Origin: Bacteroidia bacterium
GTDB taxonomy: Bacteria > Bacteroidota > Bacteroidia > Chitinophagales > Saprospiraceae
Assembly (NCBI GenBank): GCA_030426765.1
Contig: JAUHXV010000001.1
Location: 174,376 to 238,375, forward strand
DNA length: 64,000 bases
Direction of reading: 5' to 3'
Numbering within the stretch: position 1 is the first letter of the stretch; the number at the start of each line of letters is the position of its first letter. Positions 37,120 to 47,018 of the stretch are shown piece after piece. The notes under the pieces are model-generated. The model saw only the letters and a list, made by a program, of their open reading frames with translations. It made no database searches and was not told where the DNA came from. The translations under genes were made by a program, and so were the position numbers.

Positions 37120-37130
37120 CTTTTATCCCT

Positions 37131-39542
37131 ATGGAATATATAGAGTGCTCTCAAAAATTAAGTTTGAATAACCATGTTGTAGATAGGGACTTTATCATTC
37201 GCCAATTCAATACCTCTGATAGGCTAAGAAGTGTATTAAAGGCAAACTATGGTTGTAGGGATATTTCTGATGATTGTCTATCATGTAAAGATGAAAAAGA
37301 CGAGTTTTCAGTTTGCTTTGATGGGGAAGTGGTATCTGTTGACTATGAATCTGGGGCCACAATGGATATGACCCCTTTTGAGGTTCTTTCAACTATTATT
37401 GAGGAGGATCCAATCGAATGGTTAAAGAAAGAAAACTTGATATCGTTAGGTTCAAATGAGCAGGTCCAGAGGCCTACTCAGGTGGGGCGGATAAGTTTTT
37501 TTAAAGGGCCTATAACGAATACAAAACCAGAGAAAGAGATTGGTATAGAAGAGGTGTATGAATTTATCCGAAGTGATAATTTAAAAGAGTTGACTGCTCA
37601 GCTCAGAAAAATTAAAGAACTGGATGAAAAGCAATATAAAGCCAGTAAAGCAAAACTACTTCCAAGCGTTACGTTTGGTGGGAGTTTTGAAAAAAGAGCT
37701 AATTCTAAGATAAGAGAATTATCAAATCTTATGTGCTTTGATATCGATGACATTGAGGATGTTGATAGAACGATTACACAATTATTAGATGATATTCATT
37801 TGGGGATTATACTATTATTTATATCTCCTGGTGGAAATGGCTTAAAAGCAGTACTGAGATCTCCTCTCGGATTAGATTATAGTTCAGCTTATCAATCGAT
37901 TAGAGATTACCTAAAAATGAGACTCGGAATTGAAACCGATCCTACCTCTGACATTTCGAGGGCTTGTTTTCTATGCCATGATGAAAATGTATTCTATAAT
38001 GCCCATGCAATAGTTACCTGCTTGCCGAAGGTTTTTAACAAGGAATTGAAGAATAAATCCTTGCCTACGGATATATTTAGCATTGGGCCCGTAACCAATT
38101 CAGGAAACCTAAAAGATATAGACAAGGTGAATTTCTATTTATTAGCCTTAGAGGAGAATTCAATTGATATTACTGATAACTATTCTGAATGGCTAAGAGT
38201 TGGATTTGCATTTGCAGGTTTTGGCGAAGATGGAAGGGCTCTATTTCATCGCTTATCCAGGCTGAGTGAAAAGTATGTTCCTTCCGAGGCCAATGAAAAA
38301 TTCACCAATTTATTGAGTACCGGGAAAGGTGAAGTTGGTCTTGGTACATTTTTCTACCGCTGTCATAAATATGGAATTAGGCCTGCTGAGATGATACCAG
38401 GCAAGCAAGACTCTATCAAGAAATCCTCCCATTATTTAAGCTCCAGTGTTCAATCCAATAAGTTACCTAAGAAAACAGATAAAATTGGGGAACCAGAAAA
38501 GAAAAGAGAAGGTAATTCCAAGAGTGATATTGATTGGGAAAGGCTGCTTAATGAGCACAAAATAGATCCATCAGAGGATATTCCGAAGCCCCCTATAGCT
38601 TGGAAAAGCGGAGAAGCAACATGTGGAACTTTGGGCAACTATTCATTGATTATTGGTAAAGCAAAAAGCCGTAAATCATTCTTTGTTAGCATGGTAGTTG
38701 GGGGTATTCTTAAAGGAAATAGTACGAAGAATCCATTTAGTTCTAATCTACTGAACCCAAAGAATAGAGTCTTGTTGTTTGACACTGAACAAAGTAAATA
38801 CCACGTGCAATGTATTCAAAAGAGGATACATAGGTTGGTTGAGTGTGAAGATAGTATGCTTAAACTTTCTGTATATGCACTTCGGCCCCTGTCTCCCCAG
38901 GAACGTTTAGCTATCATCGACTATGCTATATCTAATACAACTGATGTAGCGATTGTGGTTATTGATGGAATTGCGGATTTGCAGACTGATATTAACAATC
39001 CGGAGCAAGCTGTTATGGTTGCAACGAAGTTGCTAAAATGGACAGAGCAGAAGAATATTCACATTATTACTGTTTTGCACGAAAATAAAGGGGATAGGAA
39101 TGCCAGGGGGCATTTGGGAACAGAACTGGTGAACAAAGCAGAGACGACTCTCTCAGTAACCAGGGATAAGAAAAATCCAAATATTTCGATCGTAGAACCT
39201 GAGTACTGCCGAAATATAGAGCCGGGATCGTTTGCTTTCGAGATTGATAATGGTCTGCCTATTAGAAGTCTGACTTATGAACATCGTACTGGAGGCTCCG
39301 TAAAAGCTGAAAATCTTGATGATGAGGTAATTGGCAGAATTATTAATAAGGTATTTGAAACGAATCAGGAGTTCTCATATTCAAGTTTATGGAGAAGCAT
39401 TAAAATCGCATATAATGGACTTTACACCGGTAATTTGGCTGACAACCAGGCTAAGTCTGTAATTGAGATAGCAAGAATGAATAAACTCATTTACCAGAAA
39501 GCTAATAGAGGACCATACTTTTTAGGATCTAAAGAGGATTAA
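37131..39542 (+). CDS. VirE-N/BT4734-type primase-like and RepA-like ATPase
   Basis: 803 residues. A VirE-N/BT4734-like domain (~135-270) contains the FDIDDIEDVDRT and ISPGGNGLKAV motifs. A PriCT-2-like segment (~325-425) contains EWLRVGFAFAGFGEDG. A RecA/AAA_25 ATPase (~490-720) has the P-loop-like IIGKAKSRKSFF near 507 and a Walker B VAIVVIDGIAD near 605. Such proteins are the replication or mobilisation ATPases of Bacteroidota islands. Ends at a strong hairpin terminator. Confidence 0.82.
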   Translation: MEYIECSQKLSLNNHVVDRDFIIRQFNTSDRLRSVLKANYGCRDISDDCLSCKDEKDEFSVCFDGEVVSVDYESGATMDMTPFEVLSTIIEEDPIEWLKKENLISLGSNEQVQRPTQVGRISFFKGPITNTKPEKEIGIEEVYEFIRSDNLKELTAQLRKIKELDEKQYKASKAKLLPSVTFGGSFEKRANSKIRELSNLMCFDIDDIEDVDRTITQLLDDIHLGIILLFISPGGNGLKAVLRSPLGLDYSSAYQSIRDYLKMRLGIETDPTSDISRACFLCHDENVFYNAHAIVTCLPKVFNKELKNKSLPTDIFSIGPVTNSGNLKDIDKVNFYLLALEENSIDITDNYSEWLRVGFAFAGFGEDGRALFHRLSRLSEKYVPSEANEKFTNLLSTGKGEVGLGTFFYRCHKYGIRPAEMIPGKQDSIKKSSHYLSSSVQSNKLPKKTDKIGEPEKKREGNSKSDIDWERLLNEHKIDPSEDIPKPPIAWKSGEATCGTLGNYSLIIGKAKSRKSFFVSMVVGGILKGNSTKNPFSSNLLNPKNRVLLFDTEQSKYHVQCIQKRIHRLVECEDSMLKLSVYALRPLSPQERLAIIDYAISNTTDVAIVVIDGIADLQTDINNPEQAVMVATKLLKWTEQKNIHIITVLHENKGDRNARGHLGTELVNKAETTLSVTRDKKNPNISIVEPEYCRNIEPGSFAFEIDNGLPIRSLTYEHRTGGSVKAENLDDEVIGRIINKVFETNQEFSYSSLWRSIKIAYNGLYTGNLADNQAKSVIEIARMNKLIYQKANRGPYFLGSKED

Positions 39543-39544
39543 AT

Positions 39545-39572
39545 GTTTAGGGGCACATATATGCCCCTAAAC
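39545..39572 (+). terminator. Hairpin terminator after the primase-like gene
   Basis: GTTTAGGGGCA and TGCCCCTAAAC form a perfect 11-bp stem with a 6-base loop. The T run downstream is weak. Confidence 0.65.
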
Positions 39573-39760
39573 TAACAAACTTTTAAGTCAGATTAGGTTT
39601 AAACTGAAGTAAACTCATTAAACTCTTATTGCATAAATAGTTAATATTCAAGATGTAATAAAGTTTGACTAATGATTTGTCTTCAAACCTTTCGACATGA
39701 GTTAAAAGTTTATCTGGTATAAACCCTAATAGGTAATTATTTCGTTTTAAGGCCAAGGAA

Positions 39761-40372
39761 ATGAAAAGTGCATACCATCAATACATTGCGAATAAATACC
39801 CCGAACATTATCAAAAATTGCTTCAGATAGAAGAGGCAAATGCAGCTGCAATGCAGAAGCCAAAGGATGAAATTATTCTTCGCCTGGAATCTATAGGTTT
39901 TCACAGAGGGGCAGTAAATGCTTTATCTGATACACATTACCTGTCTACTCCTTGTGATAAAAAGGGCGATTTTAACCTGATTTACCAAAGAGGAGGAAAC
40001 GTATATAATGACTTTGGCGATCTCGGATTCAGTTATAAGAAGGGGGTAGATGTTTGGAAATCGTGTGGTCAGATCCTTAAAGAGGGGTTCTATACGCTCG
40101 ATGAGTTTAATCTTGTACTGGATAGGATGGAAGGTAGCCGATGGTACCGTAGCAAGGGGGAGGGTGTAAGAAAACTTCCTGTCCTTACCAATCTTCAGCG
40201 CAAAGTGTATATTGCCCTGCCATCGATTTTTAGTTGGGCAGAGGGTAAGGACATAGCTATCCAGACCGGAATGCCGTCCCGCACGGCCCAACGGTTTTTT
40301 GGTAATGGAGCTTTGTTTGATAAAGTCAAAAATGGCTTCTACATGAAAAAAATCATATTTGAAGAAATGTAA
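39761..40372 (+). CDS. Island protein with possible C-terminal winged helix
   Basis: 203 residues, not recognised. The C-terminal ~60 residues (LQRKVYIALPSIFSWAEGKD, then GMPSRTAQRFFGNG) resemble a winged-helix or HTH fold of the DNA-binding type found in Bacteroidota island genes. The N-terminal part is mixed alpha/beta. Lies between the replication module and the cargo. Confidence 0.55.
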   Translation: MKSAYHQYIANKYPEHYQKLLQIEEANAAAMQKPKDEIILRLESIGFHRGAVNALSDTHYLSTPCDKKGDFNLIYQRGGNVYNDFGDLGFSYKKGVDVWKSCGQILKEGFYTLDEFNLVLDRMEGSRWYRSKGEGVRKLPVLTNLQRKVYIALPSIFSWAEGKDIAIQTGMPSRTAQRFFGNGALFDKVKNGFYMKKIIFEEM

Positions 40373-40536
40373 GGATATACTTCAAAGCCGCATTTTGGGG
40401 TGTTTTAGGGATTGGAGCGGTCAGTTTAGCCAGAAAAGTCATTATATAAGACATCTTTCGTTCGTATAAAGAATCAAATGAAAATATGGTTTGTAATTAA
40501 CTTATGAATTAATAAACTTCAAAATATTACCAAAAA

Positions 40537-41187
40537 ATGCGAAAGGACATCAGTGATTACCTAATTCACTTCACAAAAGATTCAAGTGAAATTTCAGCGA
40601 TTTATCATCTTAATTCCATGCTTGAACACCAAACCATTTTTGGAGGTAATGGTCATATTAGAGGAGGACATCTATGCGTTTGTTTTTCTGAGGCACCATT
40701 AGATGCCGTACGTAATGGTTTGGTTAATTCGAAATATTATAGCAAGTATTCAGGTTATGGAATTATGGTAAAAAAGGACTGGTTATTTAGACTTGGTGGA
40801 AGACCAGTGATATACGGGCCTTCTGAGGAGCTGGATGAACTTCCTTCATCCTGGCAATGGCGAACTGTAAAGTTTAGTCCAATATCTAATCCACCAATTG
40901 ATTTTACCTGGGAGAGAGAGTGGAGGATTAATACAGCTGAACTTCTTTTTAATAGTGAGGATGTATCAGTAATTGTGCCTGATCTAAAAGGAGCACATAA
41001 AATTTATGATCTATATATTGACCCGCAGGTTGAAGATAGATTTAATTGGGAGTATGAAAAGGAGAATTTTATTCGATCTTATAGTCAAATTATGGACTCG
41101 AGAGAGGCAGAGCGATGGTTTGGGTCACCACCGTCTGTTGGTTACTTCCCTTGGAAGATAATCACGCTTGACAAATCATTACTTTAG
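40537..41187 (+). CDS. Unknown protein with HFTK and WEREWRI motifs
   Basis: 216 residues. The N terminus has LIHFTKDSSEISAIYHLNSM, then GHLCVCFSEAPL, and the middle has FTWEREWRI. This layout (an HFT opening, a CFSE strand and a later W-x-R-E-W-R) recalls families with an ADP-ribosyltransferase-like or DUF2971-like fold; I cannot assign it. Often seen in defence neighbourhoods. It converges on the minus-strand defence operon. Confidence 0.55.
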   Translation: MRKDISDYLIHFTKDSSEISAIYHLNSMLEHQTIFGGNGHIRGGHLCVCFSEAPLDAVRNGLVNSKYYSKYSGYGIMVKKDWLFRLGGRPVIYGPSEELDELPSSWQWRTVKFSPISNPPIDFTWEREWRINTAELLFNSEDVSVIVPDLKGAHKIYDLYIDPQVEDRFNWEYEKENFIRSYSQIMDSREAERWFGSPPSVGYFPWKIITLDKSLL

Positions 41188-41210
41188 ATTTACTTACTAA
41201 AAGGGTATAA

Positions 41211-41402
41211 TCAAAAAGACTTCCCTTTTTCGATTATTTTATTAGCAAGTTCTCTTTTTGCCTGATCTTCTATCCCAACTATTCGAGATTCTTCAGAAAT
41301 CGGAGCCCTTTTCTTTGGAGGTCCAAAGGCCTCCTTTTTGGATAATTCACTGAATATCAACACCTTGGGTTCGTTCTGATTCTTGACAGATTTTGGATTC
41401 AT
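41211..41402 (-). CDS. Small basic protein downstream of the dCTP deaminase
   Basis: 63 residues, rich in Lys and Glu (KKEAFGPPKKRAPISEES), with a helical C terminus (DQAKRELANKIIEKGKSF). It starts 29 bases after the deaminase stop on the same strand, so it is probably the last gene of that operon. Not recognised; it could be a partner or inhibitor, but that is only inferred from position. Confidence 0.5.
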   Translation of the reverse strand: MNPKSVKNQNEPKVLIFSELSKKEAFGPPKKRAPISEESRIVGIEDQAKRELANKIIEKGKSF

Positions 41403-41431
41403 ATACGGAAAGTACTAATATTTTAAATATT

Positions 41432-43069
41432 TTATATCTCAAAATGTTGTTGCCTTAGCGAATGAAGAGTCTGCTCTTCTAAGGTAGGTAAAGCCTGTAA
41501 ACTCATCCTATTCTTAGGCATTGCCTTCTTTGGATCAATTAAGGCGTAATTTCCGTCTGATAACTTTCTCTTTTCTTTCATAGAAAAAAACTCCAAATAC
41601 CTTCTTGGTGCAACGCCATCATACATTAGAATTTTTACTTTATTTTTCGTATCCTCACTATCACTTTCATCATCTGTCATTGAGTCTTCATGTAATTCTA
41701 AACAAAGGCTTTTAACATAAGGCTCGATGTAGTAAATTTCTTGAATCCCCGATAAAATAATATGCCGTCCACAATTATGACAGGGAAATGTTGTACAAAA
41801 TAACTTTCCTCCGACCATTCTATCACTTGACAATTGGCTGCCAATAATGATAGCATGCATTTCAGCATGGACAGATCTGGAGAATTCAATTAGATCTTTG
41901 ACTTTCGAGGATCGCCTAACTCTATCTTGGAATAATTGAATAAAAGAATTGAATTTGCTTTCTGTAAGTTTTTTATTCAACTCTTCATTATTTATTTCAA
42001 TTTCTAAATACTTTAGTAACTTTTCAATAATGTCCTTTTCTACGAGTGATTCCGCAATTTCTTTTGAAAGAAGATCCTTTTTATTATCATTACGACACAT
42101 CCCTCCATACTTAAAGCACCTAAAATCATTATCCCGTGGTGTGTCCTCTGTAATTAGATTTCCTCCAAACTTTGGTACATCATTCCATCCCCGTGCAATT
42201 ATTTCACCTTGAGTCGTTGTGATAACAGCACCTACCTGCCTTGACATACATGCTGAATTTCCGGCAACCGACTTTGCTTCATACATCGCAATTTCATGAG
42301 TCAAGGGAGTGACTATTTGAGTCTCAAAAATTAGATTTATATATCTTTTAACTTTATCTTCTAATGTATTTGTTTTAACACTTGGTAAACGAACAAAAAA
42401 GTCTGCATCAACAAATGTTTCTCTTACATTCTGACCATGATTATTGTTTTCACTTTCATCAATCTCAATAATTCTTTTTGTTTCGAGCCGACTTAACCCC
42501 CTTTTATTTATTAAATTATCTTCTCTGATATGCTTAGGAGAGAATACACTAAAGAGGTAAAATATGTCACGATAAACCTTTCTGAATAGATTGAGTTCAT
42601 CTTCATTTTTTAGTGAATCAATAATGTAGCAAGTTCTTTGGCTTTTCAAATCTGACAAAGGAATTGGATCTTTCCCTTCTCCTCTCATTCTCTTTAAATG
42701 AATATCCTTTATTGCGAGTTCAGCTAAGATTGCATTATTGAACTTCTTTCTTAATAGATTTCCATTGTCTATTTTGTGCATAAAAGTAGAAAACTCATTA
42801 GTCTGGCCTTCAACTTCTTGTAGTTCTATTTCTCCATGATCTGCAATATATTTACTCAGTTTTATTATCCTTACATCATAGGCATAATCCTCAGTAAGTA
42901 CACTCCTAAGAACATTAATCAGTTCATCTTTCGAACTTCCTATTGGATAGCAAACACCTATCACTAATTCCTCAGTTAAAGTATTTTCTACTTTTTCTGC
43001 GGTATTTTTTCCGAGACCTTCCTTGGATTCTGGTGTATCAAGTTTTTTAGCTAAACTACCTTGTGGCAT
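41432..43069 (-). CDS. Anti-phage dCTP deaminase (AvcD/DCD type)
   Basis: 545 residues. The N-terminal P-loop kinase-like domain has GVCYPIGSSKDEL near residues 38-50. The C-terminal cytidine/deoxycytidylate deaminase domain has SACMSRQVGAVI, the zinc motif HAEMHAII near 400 and FPCHNCGRH near 428. This two-domain build and length match defence dCTP deaminases, which deplete dCTP by converting it to dUTP during phage infection. Known family members are held inactive by an upstream RNA or by transcription-linked control. It lies 25 bases after a 54-codon ORF of the RM operon. Confidence 0.88.
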   Translation of the reverse strand: MPQGSLAKKLDTPESKEGLGKNTAEKVENTLTEELVIGVCYPIGSSKDELINVLRSVLTEDYAYDVRIIKLSKYIADHGEIELQEVEGQTNEFSTFMHKIDNGNLLRKKFNNAILAELAIKDIHLKRMRGEGKDPIPLSDLKSQRTCYIIDSLKNEDELNLFRKVYRDIFYLFSVFSPKHIREDNLINKRGLSRLETKRIIEIDESENNNHGQNVRETFVDADFFVRLPSVKTNTLEDKVKRYINLIFETQIVTPLTHEIAMYEAKSVAGNSACMSRQVGAVITTTQGEIIARGWNDVPKFGGNLITEDTPRDNDFRCFKYGGMCRNDNKKDLLSKEIAESLVEKDIIEKLLKYLEIEINNEELNKKLTESKFNSFIQLFQDRVRRSSKVKDLIEFSRSVHAEMHAIIIGSQLSSDRMVGGKLFCTTFPCHNCGRHIILSGIQEIYYIEPYVKSLCLELHEDSMTDDESDSEDTKNKVKILMYDGVAPRRYLEFFSMKEKRKLSDGNYALIDPKKAMPKNRMSLQALPTLEEQTLHSLRQQHFEI

Positions 43070-43094
43070 AGAAATATATTTTCTTGAAAAATGA

Positions 43095-43259
43095 TTATTT
43101 AAAATTGAACTTTAGCAGCCCTTTCGCCATCTTCGCAGTCTGCACCCTCACTTCATTTATACTCAAAAGTAGATTCAGTATATACTTCTGATTTTCAACC
43201 TCTTTCGCACACTCATTTGGATCATTTTTGATGTTATTGTCATTTTTTGTGTAATTCAA
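43095..43259 (-). CDS. 54-residue protein between the M48 peptidase and the deaminase
   Basis: Read directly from the sequence. TTG start at 43259-43257 overlaps the M48 stop as TTGA; stop TAA at 43097-43095. The frame is open for 54 codons with no ATG. The product has an Asn/Lys-rich N terminus and an amphipathic helical C-terminal half (YILNLLLSINEVRVQTAKMA, ending KFNFK). It could link the RM genes to the deaminase in one message. Not recognised. Confidence 0.5.
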   Translation of the reverse strand: MNYTKNDNNIKNDPNECAKEVENQKYILNLLLSINEVRVQTAKMAKGLLKFNFK

Positions 43260-43981
43260 TACCCCCAATCCTCATGCGCCACCGGCAACTCATTCAGCTG
43301 ATCTCGATATAATCGCCACTTAGGCATAGATCTATCCATGTGAGCTACGAAACGATCATTGTGGTTACGCTCCAATAAATGTACGAGTTCATGAGCGATG
43401 ATGTACTCCAGGCAGATGGGTGGCTTCTTGGCCAGTTCAAGATTTACCCAGATGCGCTTTGCTTCGATGTTACAGGCTCCCCATTTGGTGCGCATTTGTT
43501 TGACACCCCAGTCACTTGCCTCAACTCCTATGATTCTTTCCCATTTCTGTATGAGAGCTGGTATCTGATCTTTTAGATGTTGTCGGTACCACTCTTTCAT
43601 TAACTGAGCACGCCTTGATTCGGTAGTTCCTGGCCGGACATACATCTTAATCTTCTTTGTACTGGTTTGCTCTACTTGGTTCTTGCCTTTTCGTTCGATA
43701 ACATCAAGTAAATAACGCTTACCTTGAAAATAATGACTTTCGCCAGAAACATAAGTACGTGGTGTTTCCCGGTGCTGTTCTTTGAAAGTCTTAATATGCT
43801 TTTTAATCCAGCCCAGCTTTGATATAGCAAAGAGCCTGACAATCTCATGGTCAGTTTTATTAGGAGCAGCCAATCGGATTCTTCCAGTCGGTGGATACAC
43901 GGCTAAGTGCATATTGATAATGTCCTTGCGGACAACATCAATCTCTACATTACCGATCCTGATCTGCTCCTTAGTACTCAC
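43256..43981 (-). CDS. M48/YgjP-like (DUF45) metallopeptidase
   Basis: 241 residues. The zinc motif HELVHLLERNH lies near 194-204, and the N-terminal beta-rich half contains MHLAVYPPTGRIRLAAP, as in the YgjP/DUF45 family that accompanies type I restriction systems. Its start overlaps the hsdR end by 11 bases. Role in restriction systems is unproven; proteolysis of HsdR is a possibility. Confidence 0.88.
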   Translation of the reverse strand: MSTKEQIRIGNVEIDVVRKDIINMHLAVYPPTGRIRLAAPNKTDHEIVRLFAISKLGWIKKHIKTFKEQHRETPRTYVSGESHYFQGKRYLLDVIERKGKNQVEQTSTKKIKMYVRPGTTESRRAQLMKEWYRQHLKDQIPALIQKWERIIGVEASDWGVKQMRTKWGACNIEAKRIWVNLELAKKPPICLEYIIAHELVHLLERNHNDRFVAHMDRSMPKWRLYRDQLNELPVAHEDWGY

Positions 43982-46900
43982 GCTGGGCTTTTATTATATC
44001 CATGATCTCATCAATACGGTCCTTGTCTTTCTCTGGGAGAAGTTCCAAAACTGCCAATTTGAGTTTTCGCTCCTTAATTCCACCATCACGCCAACCATCC
44101 AGTTTCGTGGCCTGAATAACAGCATCCAAAGCGATGGCCATGTTCTCATTCTGATCCAGATTATCAAACAGGGCCCTGGTGGCAGTAGTCTTTAATGAAT
44201 CCGGATACGATGTGCTCTCTTCCGGCTTACTAATCTGTTCTGCCAAGGCTTTAATTTTCCCCAGGTACATCTGATAGGCGATGGCTTCCTCTTTCCTTTG
44301 CCGGATCAATTCATCCAACAGTTGAGACATTCGCTCGAAATATTTGGGATTGGTTTGGCGTTCCTCGATGATCACTCTTCGGACGTTGTTCTCAATAGTC
44401 TCAGCGACGGCTTCTCTTGGTCTTTTTCTTTCAGGCTCATTTGCAGGCTCTGATACATGGAGGATGAGCTCAACCAAAGACTTATTCTCGAAATCGGAGA
44501 TCTTCCTGCTTGATTTAGCATCCAGGTACATATCCATAAGTTGTCGCATTCCTCCCTCATAAGCCTTCAGGTCAACCCAGTCTCCGGAGGCCTGTTTGAT
44601 GGTTTCTCTCAGATCCGTATAGAATTTAACCTGATCTTTGATTTTTTCGGCTTCCTCGAAGGAGTACCCAACCTTATGCATTTCATTAGCTATCTCGGCA
44701 TACGCTCGAATCAATTTGACCACGGCCTTGTATAAAGCTACCCTTAGTTCTTCTGTTGCCTTAATGGCTTCCAGATCCTCAGGATCTCCACAGAAATACC
44801 GAATAAACTGGGGCTCTTCCTGCGGAGGATAAACGGGTTCACATATGGCTATGACTGCCTCCAGAGCATTTTCAAGATTGTTTCTTGAGACTTCATAACG
44901 ATCTTGTAAGAGCCCGCTTATATCTTCTTTGTCATAGTGCTCAAAAGCCTCTGAAGTATAATCTTTGATGGCACCTTCAAGACTCATGAACAGGTCCTTG
45001 TAATCTATGATATATCCATACTTCTTACTTTCCGTGTCCACCCGATTTACCCGACAAATCGCCTGAAACAATCCATGATCCTGCATTGACTTGTCAATGT
45101 ATAAGTAGGTGGCAGAAGGCGCATCGAATCCGGTTAGAAGTTTGTCCACCACAATAAGCAATTTCATCTTAGCAGGTTCGTGTTTGAACTTTGCCTTAAC
45201 CTCCTTTTCAAAATCTTCTACACTCAAACCACCCAGCATATCCTGATAAACTGTGTACTTCTTTAAAGCCTCCGTTGGATTAGCTTCGCCGGTTTCCTCG
45301 CCTTTGATATCTCCATGATGGGGGACATAAGAAGTGATAAGTGCACACTCCTTGAATCCCGCACTCTGGAAAAGTTCAAAGTATCTGCAAGCCTGATAAA
45401 CGCTTCCGGAAACAAGTAAAGCATTCCCTTCCCCGTCTGACAATCTTGGCCGCACTTTGAAATCACGAATGATATCATATACAATCTTTTCAAGTCTCGA
45501 TTTGGATCCAAGCACTTCCTGCATTTTACCCCACCGCTTCTTTAGCTCAATTTTAGCAATATCCGTCAATCCTCTTGTCTCGGCTTCAAACCAGTCATCT
45601 ATACCCTGTTGATCCGTAACGAACTGCTCAACATCTCGTGCTTCATATAGGAGATCCACCACAACTCCGTCCTTAACTGCTTCATCAAACTTATATGGAC
45701 GGCCTATGTAGCTACCAAATACTTCAATGGACTTTTGTTTGTCCTTTTTTAATAACGGTGTTCCTGTAAAGCCAATAAACATAGCATCCGGCAGAATCTC
45801 CTTCATCGCATCGTGAAGAATACCGGAATGCGTACGATGACATTCATCTATGAAAACATAGATATCACCCTTTGCTTTAAAGTCAGCGGGAAGACTACTT
45901 GCAAAATCGTCAATGAACTCATCGACATCTGTCTCTTCTTTAGTTCTTCCAAACTTATGGACCAGGCTACAAATAAGCCATGGCCTATTCTTATTCAATG
46001 TTTCAAGTAGGTCTCTGCCGCTTGTTGTACGATATATTTCTTCGTCAACCCCTGTAAATGTTGTTTGGATCTGTTCATCTAACTCCTCTCTATCTGTAAG
46101 GATAAGCACACGACTGTCTCTAATGTGCTCGCGAATCCATTTCGTAAGCCAAACCATCGTCAGGCTTTTTCCCGATCCCTGGGTATGCCACAGGATACCA
46201 CCCTCTCTTTTCAAAACCCTTTCCTGGGCAGCTTTCAGGCCAAAATACTGATTAGGGCGACATACTTTCTTAGTGCCGCTATCAAAGACTATAAAGTCAT
46301 GAATGATTTCAAGAAATCGTTCCTTCTGACATAACTGGGATAAATGCTTGTCCAGTGAGTAGTCAAACACTACGTCCGAGTCTTCCTTCCAACTCAAATA
46401 GTACTTTTCTGGAGTCTCTATGGTGCCATAACGCAAACCCAGGGCATCACTTCCGGCCATGACAAGCTGCATAGTTGTAAAAAACCTTGGGATAAATTCA
46501 CTCTTTTGATTATCGAGATTTTGACGGATGCCCTCAGAAACAGAAACTTTTGACCGCTTAAGTTCGATGACTCCCAGCGCAATACCATTGACATAAAGAA
46601 CTACGTCCGGTCTCTTTTTATGCTTTCCGGAAAAGGTCACCTCTTCTGCAACTCCAAAATCATTCTCCTGTGGATGCTCCCAATCGATAAGAAAAACAGT
46701 CTCTTTGGCGTCTTTAACATCCTCACGAACCGGCACTCCATAACGGAGAAGTTTATACACTTCTTTGTTGGCTTCATACAATCCATTGCTGGTATTGGAG
46801 CATGTCTGAATAAATTTATCAATTGCTTTATCAGTAAGCATCTTTGAATACCCCTTAGTGTGTATTAGATAATTTCGAAGCAGACCTGGCTCCACAGGCA

Positions 46901-47018
46901 TTGTGCGTAGCTCTTCTGTCCAGTTTCCCAGATAGCTATAGCCAAGATCTTCAGAGAACAGATCTATTATTCTTTTCTGTGTGGCTCGTTCGAGTTTACC
47001 AACTTCGCGATTAGTCAT
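43971..47018 (-). CDS. hsdR: Type I restriction enzyme, R subunit
   Basis: 1015 residues. N-terminal nuclease domain with D and ExK in RPDVVLYVNGIALGVIELKRS (two parts, ~133-155). SF2 translocase with Walker A QGSGKSL near 283 and DECHRTHSG near 391, helicase motif VI region ICRVNR. C-terminal helical domain binds HsdM/S. Cuts DNA after ATP-driven translocation from unmethylated sites. Four-base overlap with the NucS-like gene and 11 with the M48 gene. Confidence 0.95.
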   Translation of the reverse strand: MTNREVGKLERATQKRIIDLFSEDLGYSYLGNWTEELRTMPVEPGLLRNYLIHTKGYSKMLTDKAIDKFIQTCSNTSNGLYEANKEVYKLLRYGVPVREDVKDAKETVFLIDWEHPQENDFGVAEEVTFSGKHKKRPDVVLYVNGIALGVIELKRSKVSVSEGIRQNLDNQKSEFIPRFFTTMQLVMAGSDALGLRYGTIETPEKYYLSWKEDSDVVFDYSLDKHLSQLCQKERFLEIIHDFIVFDSGTKKVCRPNQYFGLKAAQERVLKREGGILWHTQGSGKSLTMVWLTKWIREHIRDSRVLILTDREELDEQIQTTFTGVDEEIYRTTSGRDLLETLNKNRPWLICSLVHKFGRTKEETDVDEFIDDFASSLPADFKAKGDIYVFIDECHRTHSGILHDAMKEILPDAMFIGFTGTPLLKKDKQKSIEVFGSYIGRPYKFDEAVKDGVVVDLLYEARDVEQFVTDQQGIDDWFEAETRGLTDIAKIELKKRWGKMQEVLGSKSRLEKIVYDIIRDFKVRPRLSDGEGNALLVSGSVYQACRYFELFQSAGFKECALITSYVPHHGDIKGEETGEANPTEALKKYTVYQDMLGGLSVEDFEKEVKAKFKHEPAKMKLLIVVDKLLTGFDAPSATYLYIDKSMQDHGLFQAICRVNRVDTESKKYGYIIDYKDLFMSLEGAIKDYTSEAFEHYDKEDISGLLQDRYEVSRNNLENALEAVIAICEPVYPPQEEPQFIRYFCGDPEDLEAIKATEELRVALYKAVVKLIRAYAEIANEMHKVGYSFEEAEKIKDQVKFYTDLRETIKQASGDWVDLKAYEGGMRQLMDMYLDAKSSRKISDFENKSLVELILHVSEPANEPERKRPREAVAETIENNVRRVIIEERQTNPKYFERMSQLLDELIRQRKEEAIAYQMYLGKIKALAEQISKPEESTSYPDSLKTTATRALFDNLDQNENMAIALDAVIQATKLDGWRDGGIKERKLKLAVLELLPEKDKDRIDEIMDIIKAQREY

